Of a DNA stretch of 52,489 bases, positions 1 through 7,202 are shown piece by piece. The position numbers and the translations under genes are program-made. The notes under the pieces were generated by a model, which saw nothing but the letters and a program-made list of their open reading frames with translations, was not told where the DNA came from and ran no database searches. The stretch covers positions 1-52,489 of the IMG/VR virus record IMGVR_UViG_3300032242_002525, one strand, 5' to 3'. Source of the stretch: a virus. Numbering within the stretch: position 1 is the stretch's first letter; the number at the start of each line of letters is the position of its first letter.

Positions 1-30
1 AAAAAAACCATTAGATAATAGAACCATTTT

Positions 31-1044
31 TTAAAATATATCATCCCAATTTTCACCCTCACCTGGTTTTGAATAATCGGTAGGTCTCATTGCAAAGAAA
101 TCAGTCCATGTAACCCCTCCAGTTAGATTATAAAACCAATCTAATTCAGAAGCTTTTTCTTCATTAAATTCAAAATAGTTATCACTTCCTTTAATTGGGT
201 TATATCCTAATTCCGCCAATTTTTCATTAACTCTTTTAGTAATAAATTCTTTTAAATCATTCTTTTTAAGATTCTCCAAATCACCCATCTCAAAAATCTT
301 GTCAATGAATTTATGTTCTAAATCTCTTATGATTTCTGCCGCTTCATAAATTGCCGGCTTAGCTTCATTTAATAATTCAGGAAACTCTTCACACATATGT
401 CTAAATAATTGACAACCCATCTTTGAATGTAAAGATTCATCTCTAACACTCCATTTCATTTGTTGTCCAATTCCTTTCAATAGATTTCTCATTTGGAAAG
501 AATACAATACTGCGAATGATGAATATAATGCAACACCTTCCGCAAATGCTGAAAATATTGCAAGTGAACGAGCAACCTCAACTCTTGCTTTATGATTTTT
601 TTGTAAATCTTTAGGAGTCCAATCTGCTGTCGTATTTGTCAACAATTCGAATCTTTCTTTCATAACCTCATCATGCATAAATCCTGCAAAATCATCTAAA
701 CCTAATGTTTCATTAAGATATGAATATGCAATTGAATGGATCGTTTCTTGTGAACCAAAAGCCATTGCCATTTGTCTAATCTCATGTTTTGGAAACCACT
801 TAGTAACCATACCCGTCCAATAATCCGATACCGCACATTCTGTCTGTGCAAACCCTAATAGGATATTACCAACTAAATGTTTTTCAGATTCACTTAAATT
901 TTCATTCCAATCTTTAACATCACCTTGCATAGGTATTTCGGTATGTAACCAAAATGCTTGCATTTGCTTTAACCAACCTTCATTATAATAATCCGGATAT
1001 TCGAATGGTTTGAAAGGCACTCTTTCTGTAAATAATTTGCTCAT
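31..1044 (-). CDS. nrdB: Ribonucleotide reductase class I small (beta, R2) subunit
   Basis: This 337-residue ferritin-like protein holds the diiron/radical centre that activates the large subunit for making deoxyribonucleotides. Candidate metal ligands keep R2 spacing: E69, E100, H103, E169, E203 and H206, and the radical tyrosine is Y107, four residues after H103 as in E. coli R2 (H118/Y122). The first ligand is Glu, where class Ia proteins usually have Asp. The protein is shorter than T4 NrdB. It lies at the downstream end of the minus-strand replication block, 21 bases after the helicase stop; a large subunit is not in the window and would be expected further left. No Shine-Dalgarno precedes the ATG. 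The family call is secure; the metal type is not determined. Confidence 0.95.
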   Translation of the reverse strand: MSKLFTERVPFKPFEYPDYYNEGWLKQMQAFWLHTEIPMQGDVKDWNENLSESEKHLVGNILLGFAQTECAVSDYWTGMVTKWFPKHEIRQMAMAFGSQETIHSIAYSYLNETLGLDDFAGFMHDEVMKERFELLTNTTADWTPKDLQKNHKARVEVARSLAIFSAFAEGVALYSSFAVLYSFQMRNLLKGIGQQMKWSVRDESLHSKMGCQLFRHMCEEFPELLNEAKPAIYEAAEIIRDLEHKFIDKIFEMGDLENLKKNDLKEFITKRVNEKLAELGYNPIKGSDNYFEFNEEKASELDWFYNLTGGVTWTDFFAMRPTDYSKPGEGENWDDIF

Positions 1045-1065
1045 TTTTGTTCTGATTTTTTTTGA

Positions 1066-2448
1066 TTAAATAACGACAACCTTTTTCTCTTGTGCCTTTT
1101 TATATACTTCAGCAACTCTATTTGCTCTCTCTTGAGTTACTTGCTTTTCATGACCAAGTAATGTATTAACTGTGTCTGTATTGATAGTCAAGAACTGATT
1201 GTTAAATGTACAGTTTTGGAATATAATACCATCTTTACCAATACGAGATTTTAATAAGGTCAATGTCGCTAAATTATGTTCTTTTTGCTCTAATGTTTTA
1301 CCAATAGATAAAATAACGTGAGCAATTTGTGCTTTCTTAATTGAACCACCCATTTGATCACCAGTTACAACTTCTGAAGAAATTGATTCACGGTTACCTT
1401 GTGTTGCTGTCCAAACAGCTATTTCAAATTCACCTGTCATTGATTCTAATTGTCTCATGATCGAACCTTCACCTTTCCACTCTTCGCCATTTGTTGCACG
1501 TTCAGGTGAAATACAATCTACATAGTCAATAAGTAACATATCCACCTTGAAACCGTCAGAAATCATCTTTCTAAGTTTGTTTTTAATTTCTGATATTGTT
1601 ACACCATCACTAGGTAATTTTAATAACTTAATAGCTCCTTTTGATCTATCTTCAGCACCTTTTACCGCAGCTTTAACCGCTTCTACATTCTCTGGTTGTT
1701 CATCTGAGGATATACCTGACCAAATAGTGTAATGCTTTCTTTTGATGTCACCTGCGTTATCCTCGAAGAAGATTTGAACCACATTATGACCTTCATTGTA
1801 AGCTGTGTTAGCAAACTTAGTCAACAAGGTTGTTTTACCTGTTCCTGTCGGTGCTAATACGATACCCAATTCACCACGACCCAAACCACCTTTTAATAAG
1901 TTATCGATACCAACAATACCTGTTGGAATTGGTAAACGATAATCTTTCTCCAAAGCAGCATCAATGTCTTGGAATACATCTGTTGCTTCATCACCATCAA
2001 GACCAACTTGCATTGCTTTTTGGATGATTTCTTCAATCTTGTTGTACTCCTCAAATTTACCATTATCAATGATATTTTGAACTAATTTAAGCTCTTTTTT
2101 AAGATTTTGTTGCTTACAGAAGTTCAAAGCCGTTTGTTTTACAAACTCATAATCAGCTTCCATTTTGGATAATATCTCCAAAGTATCAATGTGCTGGTTA
2201 TTAGAGTTTTCCTTACTACCACCTTCAAGCTTCAATTTTTGTGCGATTGTCTCGTAGGTAGGGATTTTATCATGGGCTTTGTAAAGCTCTTTTACGTTCT
2301 CCATGATATATCTGAAAGAATTGTTATCAAAATATTTGCTATCGATTACATCGATTATTGTTTCACCGTACTTTCTATCCTCAACGATAGCTTTGATTAG
2401 GGATTGTTGAAACGAAAACCCCAAATGCCCAAAATTTCTTTCTTCCAT
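1066..2448 (-). CDS. Replicative DnaB-family DNA helicase (T4 gp41-like)
   Basis: This 460-residue RecA-fold helicase probably unwinds the fork ahead of the phage polymerase. A helical N-terminal domain (about residues 1-150) precedes the ATPase core. Walker A is seen as APTGTGKTT at about 199-207, and Walker B as DMLLIDYVD at about 303-311. The length matches T4 gp41 (475 residues) and DnaB. It sits between nrdB and an unknown small gene in a minus-strand run that also contains exonuclease, UvsX and gp32, which is the expected replication company. No primase or helicase loader is recognisable next to it. Confidence 0.93.
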   Translation of the reverse strand: MEERNFGHLGFSFQQSLIKAIVEDRKYGETIIDVIDSKYFDNNSFRYIMENVKELYKAHDKIPTYETIAQKLKLEGGSKENSNNQHIDTLEILSKMEADYEFVKQTALNFCKQQNLKKELKLVQNIIDNGKFEEYNKIEEIIQKAMQVGLDGDEATDVFQDIDAALEKDYRLPIPTGIVGIDNLLKGGLGRGELGIVLAPTGTGKTTLLTKFANTAYNEGHNVVQIFFEDNAGDIKRKHYTIWSGISSDEQPENVEAVKAAVKGAEDRSKGAIKLLKLPSDGVTISEIKNKLRKMISDGFKVDMLLIDYVDCISPERATNGEEWKGEGSIMRQLESMTGEFEIAVWTATQGNRESISSEVVTGDQMGGSIKKAQIAHVILSIGKTLEQKEHNLATLTLLKSRIGKDGIIFQNCTFNNQFLTINTDTVNTLLGHEKQVTQERANRVAEVYKKAQEKKVVVI

Positions 2449-2473
2449 AGTTTATTTTAAATCAGTTAAAAAA

Positions 2474-2920
2474 TTATAATTCGTATTCTAAATAGTTAGT
2501 TTCCAATTCCTCAGATGATAATATGTCAGTTAAATCAGCCAATATTGTCTTCAGTCTTGGACGAATATCAACAGTGTATCTTACCTTTGGATGGTAGTAA
2601 TATGCTGGAAATATTCTTGAAATAAATACCTCATCTCCTAACTTAATTTCTAACAAAAATTCTTCTTTTTGCTCCGATTTTGATTCTTCCACATTTTCAA
2701 AATTGAGGATATAATTCATATTTTCGCATAGATAATCGGAACTTTTTATTTTTAAATCTTCCGCTATTTGACCACAAATATTTTTGACATAATAGTGAAG
2801 GTCCATTGATCTACGGGACTGCTCAACGTGGTCTTTTACATTAAAAAATCGTTGGCAAATGATATTACCATCTAATGATAATAGGAATTCAAATTTGGTG
2901 ATGTCTAATTGTTCTCTCAT
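2474..2920 (-). CDS. Unknown protein in replication block
   Basis: This 148-residue protein is not recognised. It is acidic, has no predicted membrane segment or signal peptide, and mixes beta-rich stretches with a charged linker near residues 78-88 rich in Glu, Lys and Ser. Its ATG overlaps the stop of the upstream exonuclease gene by four bases (ATGA type), so the two are probably translationally coupled. Its place between exonuclease and helicase suggests a replication accessory role, such as a loader or fork factor, but that is only inferred from position. Confidence 0.75.
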   Translation of the reverse strand: MREQLDITKFEFLLSLDGNIICQRFFNVKDHVEQSRRSMDLHYYVKNICGQIAEDLKIKSSDYLCENMNYILNFENVEESKSEQKEEFLLEIKLGDEVFISRIFPAYYYHPKVRYTVDIRPRLKTILADLTDILSSEELETNYLEYEL

Positions 2921-3939
2921 ACATTTTGTATTTTTATTGTTCTTTTATTGATTATGTTTTTTTCTTTTCTTGTTAATCTCAAGAAAGGGTTTAAAAAATT
3001 TATCCAGCTATCATCAGATTTTGGTAGTAAATTAAAAAGACCGTCTTGTTGCATCATTTTCATTGCATTTTTATAAGAGCGTCCTTCTTGATCTAAATTT
3101 TCTGTAATTAGTAGGTCAATTGTTTGTTTTGCTTCGTCAGTAAGAAATGGTTGGTCCAAACTAACAATACGATTGTTCACGTCAAAAAATTCTTCTCCTA
3201 ATACACCGTGTTTTGTTACGCCTGTGAGTAAATTAGCAACAGTTTTATTGTGCTTATCTTGTTTAAAGATTTCCTCAAATTTGTCTTTTATTTGATTTAC
3301 AGAAAGATGTTCTGTCTTTAGTTCAGGGACAAGAGATAAAAATCTTTTAATTCCCATTCCTCTTATACCAGCGATGTTGTCGGAACTGTCACCACAAATT
3401 GTTTTAACCACCTTAATATTTTCTATTAAGATTTCTTCATGGTGGTAAACAATCGTATCATTTTGTTTGTAAAGTTTTTGATGAGAGGGATTATATAATT
3501 GAGTTGTTTTAGAAACAAGCTGCGCTAAATCCCCATCGGATGAATAAATAATTTTGTTTTCATTGGATTTTTGTGAATAATATGCAATACAATCATCAGT
3601 TTCGCAATATTCAAATTCTCCTTGTCTTACATATAGCTCTTCAAGATATTCTTTAACTCGTTGTCTTTGGTAGCTATGTGAATTAAGTTCTTCTTCTGTT
3701 CTAATTCTTTCCTTACGATTTTCTTTGTAATAAGCATATATTTTTCTTCTAGTTTGTGAACCATCTTTACCATCCCAGAAGACTACAATTTTATCTAGTT
3801 GATGTTTTTCGAATTCTTTGCGAAGTGTATTAAGGAAATGAAAAATACCTCCAATATGTTGTCCTTTATAAAAGGCATTTTTAAAACCATAAAACCCAAT
3901 CGTAAGTAAATTATCACCATCAACTAGTAAAACCGACAT
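2917..3939 (-). CDS. rnh: 5'-3' exonuclease / RNase H (FEN-like, T4 rnh family)
   Basis: This 340-residue flap-endonuclease-fold protein probably removes RNA primers and 5' flaps during lagging-strand synthesis. The metal-binding acidic residues of the family are visible in order: D7 and D9 in LLVDGDN, D56 in VVFWDGKDG, E113/D115/D116 in CETDDC, D135/D137 in SSDGDLAQ, and D184/D187 in CGDSSDNIAGI, followed by the helix-hairpin-helix-like GIRGMGIKRF (192-201). Length is near T4 RNase H (305 residues). It is followed by a four-base-overlapping unknown gene and preceded by uvsX with a 14-base gap, so it is part of one replication operon. Confidence 0.9.
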   Translation of the reverse strand: MSVLLVDGDNLLTIGFYGFKNAFYKGQHIGGIFHFLNTLRKEFEKHQLDKIVVFWDGKDGSQTRRKIYAYYKENRKERIRTEEELNSHSYQRQRVKEYLEELYVRQGEFEYCETDDCIAYYSQKSNENKIIYSSDGDLAQLVSKTTQLYNPSHQKLYKQNDTIVYHHEEILIENIKVVKTICGDSSDNIAGIRGMGIKRFLSLVPELKTEHLSVNQIKDKFEEIFKQDKHNKTVANLLTGVTKHGVLGEEFFDVNNRIVSLDQPFLTDEAKQTIDLLITENLDQEGRSYKNAMKMMQQDGLFNLLPKSDDSWINFLNPFLRLTRKEKNIINKRTIKIQNV

Positions 3940-3953
3940 TTAAATTATGTTTA

Positions 3954-4961
3954 TTATTCTTCAATATTTTCCTCTTCGTTTTCAAACAATTCAAGTGGGG
4001 TTATATTACCCAAACTATCTTTCCAATTTTTGGAATATTCTTTTTTGTATTCTTCCAAAGCTTCTTTTGTGTCGTCGATATAACCAGTTGGTACAGCAAT
4101 TACTTTACCATCTTTGTATTGTATTCCATTAACATGGTTTTTCAATACTGAGATTTTAGTTCTAATAGCAAAACCAACTTTTCTACCATCTTTAGTTGCA
4201 TCAATGTGATTGATACCTGCTTTCTTTTGGTTACCAAATAAAAATACAAATGATGATGCTAACCATAATGCTTCTCCACCTTTTGCTTTAATTTCAGGTT
4301 GACCAAATGGATTATCAGGCAAATCTACCCAAGGTTGGTTAACCACAATCAATGTGATATATAATGGGTTTTCTTTTGTTGGGTAATCTTCTTTCTTAGA
4401 TTTAGAAATTTTTGAATGTAAACCCATACCAATTTTATCCGCTAAGGCAGCTGCATTATGTTGCTTTCCACCTTTACCTTCATACGTCATCTTACATGGA
4501 ACAGAACCAACTGAATCCCATAAGAATAATATTGATTGGTCAAGATCACCTTTTTCTTGTGCGTCAATAACCTCATTCATAAAATCAGTAATTTGTTCAA
4601 TGTATTCAAAACTATCATTGAAAATAAAATCACCTACCCATTCACCGTTTTCATCTTTCTCCGCTTGTAAACCCAATTGAACAGCATGTTCCCAATTCCA
4701 TTTCTTTTCAGTAATGATAAAAACAGGAAGATGACCTTTCTTTTGTGCATCTGCAGCAGCTAAAATTAATGCGGTTGTTTTAGATGTATTTGAATGACCT
4801 AACAACATATTAATACCACCCATAATTGGTCCTGGTAAACCTGTTGCCTTTAAAAAAGCATCTCCACAATAATAAAAACTTGGTTCTTTATATTTTGTTG
4901 TAGAAGAAAATTTCTTCTTAAAATCATCTGAATTAAACCCTTTTTTCTTTATACCTGCCAT
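3954..4961 (-). CDS. uvsX: UvsX-like RecA-family recombinase
   Basis: This 335-residue RecA-fold strand-exchange protein is predicted to form filaments on single-stranded DNA and drive recombination-dependent replication. Walker A is GHSNTSKTT at about 55-63, a T4 UvsX-like form rather than bacterial GPESSGKT. Walker B is ILFLWDS at about 144-150. A conserved Gln sits in IVVNQPW, in the position of the DNA-binding loop boundary. It lies directly downstream of gp32 and upstream of the exonuclease. The C-terminus is acidic, as in many recombinases. Host RecA is less likely given the Walker A sequence and the neighbours. Confidence 0.9.
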   Translation of the reverse strand: MAGIKKKGFNSDDFKKKFSSTTKYKEPSFYYCGDAFLKATGLPGPIMGGINMLLGHSNTSKTTALILAAADAQKKGHLPVFIITEKKWNWEHAVQLGLQAEKDENGEWVGDFIFNDSFEYIEQITDFMNEVIDAQEKGDLDQSILFLWDSVGSVPCKMTYEGKGGKQHNAAALADKIGMGLHSKISKSKKEDYPTKENPLYITLIVVNQPWVDLPDNPFGQPEIKAKGGEALWLASSFVFLFGNQKKAGINHIDATKDGRKVGFAIRTKISVLKNHVNGIQYKDGKVIAVPTGYIDDTKEALEEYKKEYSKNWKDSLGNITPLELFENEEENIEE

Positions 4962-4984
4962 ATAATATAATATTTCATTTCATT

Positions 4985-5016
4985 AAAAATGGGGCTTATG
5001 ACGTTATCTCCACCCC
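4985..5016 (-). terminator. Possible weak terminator after gp32 gene
   Basis: On the minus strand a GGGG/CCCC stem (4991-4994 with 5013-5016) with an 18-base loop is followed by a run of five T. It lies in the 61-base gap between the gp32 stop and the uvsX start. The stem is short and the loop large, so it may only attenuate. Confidence 0.3.
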
Positions 5017-5022
5017 GTAAAA

Positions 5023-5865
5023 TTAGAATGGAAGATCCCCATCCACATCATCTTCCTCTTGTGGGTCAGCAATCACAGTTGTTGTTTTAGTAGCACCAAT
5101 TGTTTCTTCTGACTTAGAATCAGATACAAATTTTTTACTATCTGAATCCCAACGTGGAACTTCACCTCTTGCAACCATGTCTAAATATTCTTCTGGTTTT
5201 TTAGAATAAACATCAGACCAAGTCAATTCATCATTAACCCATGAGTTAGCTAAATCAGCATCAACGTTTAAAGGTGACGCATCTTCAGGCATAATTGAAT
5301 TTATTGCTGTGTATTCTTTACCTGTACCTGATTTAGTTAAAGATAAGAATAATGTTAAATCACGTCCTGTTTCAGGATTTGTGATATCACCTTTCTTTTG
5401 CCAAACTGGAATGATTTTATCTAAGATACCATCTTGTTTAGCGTTGTGTTTAAATCTCCAAAATTTAACACCATCAGCTTCATTATCGCGGTCAATAACC
5501 TTAACGATATAAAACTTACGAGAGCGGTAGTTACGTGCCAATTCACGATCTGCTTCAACACCTGTAGCATATAAAGCATCTTTAACTTCGTTTAATGGTG
5601 AACGCTTACCTTCTTGTTGTGGGTCATATAATTTAACCCATTTTCCATCCACTTGAACTTCGTGGAAGTAAACCTCTGTAAATGGTGAAGAACCATCTTT
5701 TGTAGGTAAAATTCTAATTCTTCTTTCTTCACCCTTACTACCTTTAGGTAATACTGTGGTGAAATACTTTTTTAGGCGGTCTTCACTAGACACCTTGTTT
5801 GCGTTGCTGCTTGCAGCGTTTTTGTTTTTTTCGTACTGTGCAAGTACTGCATCAAATGTACTCAT
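5023..5865 (-). CDS. 32: Single-stranded DNA-binding protein (T4 gp32-like)
   Basis: This 280-residue protein resembles gp32: a basic N-terminal arm, an OB-fold core (about residues 35-215) with the RRIRILPTKDGSSPF and WRFKHNAKQ stretches typical of the family, and an acidic C-terminal tail. It contains no cysteine at all, so the zinc site of T4 gp32 is absent. The tail ends DGDLPF, closely resembling the C-terminal tip of bacterial SSB proteins (DDIPF/DDLPF). The start is preceded by an unstructured A/U-rich leader, which in T4 is the kind of region gp32 binds to repress itself. It lies first in the replication run, just downstream of a terminator that isolates it from the 5964-7160 unit. 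Confidence 0.9.
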   Translation of the reverse strand: MSTFDAVLAQYEKNKNAASSNANKVSSEDRLKKYFTTVLPKGSKGEERRIRILPTKDGSSPFTEVYFHEVQVDGKWVKLYDPQQEGKRSPLNEVKDALYATGVEADRELARNYRSRKFYIVKVIDRDNEADGVKFWRFKHNAKQDGILDKIIPVWQKKGDITNPETGRDLTLFLSLTKSGTGKEYTAINSIMPEDASPLNVDADLANSWVNDELTWSDVYSKKPEEYLDMVARGEVPRWDSDSKKFVSDSKSEETIGATKTTTVIADPQEEDDVDGDLPF

Positions 5866-5908
5866 AATAATAATTTTTTAATTTTTAAAATTCGATATTA
5901 AAATATAC

Positions 5909-5937
5909 AAAAAAAAACCCGGATAAAAAAATCCGGG
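5909..5937 (-). terminator. Rho-independent terminator
   Basis: A perfect 7-bp stem CCCGGAT/ATCCGGG (5918-5924 with 5931-5937) with a six-base loop is followed on the minus strand by nine T (5917-5909). It ends the unit 7160 to 5964 and separates it from gp32. Confidence 0.9.
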
Positions 5938-5963
5938 CTTAATTATTTTAAAAAAATTATAAA

Positions 5964-6335
5964 TTATTCCAATGTAAGTAGATAACTTAGCTTGTTGAAC
6001 AAACCTAAAATTTCATCACGCACATTTAACAAATTTGTATCTTTTTCGTCAAATTGTTCGGTGAATTGATTTAATGCTTCAACCACTTTTTTAATCATTA
6101 TTTTAGTATTAATATCATTTACATTAAATAATTTAATAGTATCTGTTTCATCATCTAAAGTAAAACGACCATATTTTCCCATAGCTTCTTCTACAAAAGT
6201 ATCTGTTAAATCTAATAATTCATCAAAAGTTTCATCCAATGCTTTATGTTTAGCATATCCTTTAGTTTGCCAATGCATAATTTTAACTTGACAAGCTAAA
6301 CCTAATAAGAAATTTACATTAGTATTTATATTCAT
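5964..6335 (-). CDS. Small helical protein with Dps/ferritin-like motif
   Basis: This 123-residue, almost all-helical protein contains KIMHWQTKGYAKHKALDETF early on (about residues 18-37), which resembles the HW...H..LDE.F helix pair of Dps/ferritin-type proteins and of a phage family annotated as DUF5856. The usual full set of ferroxidase ligands is not evident, so iron binding is unproven. Its start overlaps the end of the preceding gene by 17 bases. It is last in a three-gene unit ended by the strong terminator at 5909-5937. A virion-associated or DNA-binding role is possible; function is unknown. Confidence 0.7.
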   Translation of the reverse strand: MNINTNVNFLLGLACQVKIMHWQTKGYAKHKALDETFDELLDLTDTFVEEAMGKYGRFTLDDETDTIKLFNVNDINTKIMIKKVVEALNQFTEQFDEKDTNLLNVRDEILGLFNKLSYLLTLE

Positions 6336-6954
6336 CTTGAGTATCGTTTGCAGGATTAAATGTATCCTTAATCATATTATTTGTATAATCCTGTACATCA
6401 TTCTTAGTTAAAACATATTCGTTCTTACCAGCTGCTTGCATTTCAGGTAATTTACTATTGAAAAATTGTTGAGGATTTTGACTAAATGGGTATGAATCTA
6501 ATGAACGCATTTCTAATTTTTCTTCAGGGGATTTAGGTTTCATTTCTTGAACCTTTTGTCCCAATTCATCAATTTTAGATATAATTTGGTTCATTTCACC
6601 TAACTTAGATTCTAAATCATTTAATTTGGTAAAAACATCATCCATTTTACTAACAACTGTTGAGTTGTTATTTTGGCTATCTTCTTGACCTTTTTTAACG
6701 CTTTTTACCATATCAACTAAATCCGTAATATCAATTTCTTCAGTTGTATCCATTTCAGGTGCAGGTGCAGCATCTGGTGCTGGTGCGTCTGTTGGTGGTG
6801 GCACATCTCCACCTGGTGCAGGTGGTATGTCAGTTGGTGGCGCATCTCCTGCTGCTAGTGCAGGTGGAGCATCTTGTTCCATTATCATCGTTTTACCATA
6901 TTTGTTTATGGATCTATAACGATTTAATTCTTCTTGTAATTTTTGTTCTAACAT
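6319..6954 (-). CDS. Pro/Ala-rich coiled-coil protein, probably virion associated
   Basis: This 211-residue protein has three parts: a charged N-terminal helix containing LNRYRSINKYGKTMIMEQ (residues 11-28), a Pro/Ala/Asp-rich linker (about 29-70), and a heptad-like coiled-coil region (about 80-145) with many Leu/Ile at a/d positions. The final third is polar. No enzyme motif is seen. The N-terminal peptide loosely resembles short helices found at the ends of structural proteins encoded at 38261-40851. It is in a late-type unit (promoter motif at 7174-7183), so a head-core, scaffold or internal protein is a reasonable guess, not established. Confidence 0.75.
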   Translation of the reverse strand: MLEQKLQEELNRYRSINKYGKTMIMEQDAPPALAAGDAPPTDIPPAPGGDVPPPTDAPAPDAAPAPEMDTTEEIDITDLVDMVKSVKKGQEDSQNNNSTVVSKMDDVFTKLNDLESKLGEMNQIISKIDELGQKVQEMKPKSPEEKLEMRSLDSYPFSQNPQQFFNSKLPEMQAAGKNEYVLTKNDVQDYTNNMIKDTFNPANDTQDEYKY

Positions 6955-6956
6955 GA

Positions 6957-7160
6957 TTAATCTTGTAATAATTGTCTACCGTCTTCGGTAATGTATTTTT
7001 TATTTATTCTTTCAACGATACCATCTTTGGAACGGATAACATAACATTCACCTGTTACTAAATCACATTCTTCTCTTTCCATACCATCGTTTGACGTTCT
7101 TTTAACCTGTTTAGGAGCTAAAAATTGGTCTACGGTACTATTAATTCTATTATTTTCCAT
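6957..7160 (-). CDS. Small unknown late protein
   Basis: This 67-residue protein has a CDLVTGEC stretch (residues 32-39) with two cysteines, then a beta-like SKDGIVERINKKYITEDGR segment. The family is not recognised. It is the first gene of a short minus-strand unit: a TATTTATA promoter motif lies 13 bases upstream and the following gene starts two bases after its stop. Short length leaves some doubt, but codon use and position favour a real gene. Confidence 0.65.
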   Translation of the reverse strand: MENNRINSTVDQFLAPKQVKRTSNDGMEREECDLVTGECYVIRSKDGIVERINKKYITEDGRQLLQD

Positions 7161-7173
7161 ATTTGGTTTTTTA

Positions 7174-7183
7174 TATAAATATC
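7174..7183 (-). promoter_or_regulatory. Putative late promoter motif (GATATTTATA)
   Basis: GATATTTATA reads in the coding direction of the 6957-7160 gene and ends 13 bases before its ATG. It is one of a set of matching motifs in front of virion genes. Confidence 0.5.
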
Positions 7184-7202
7184 TTGTTATAGTGTATTAT
7201 TC

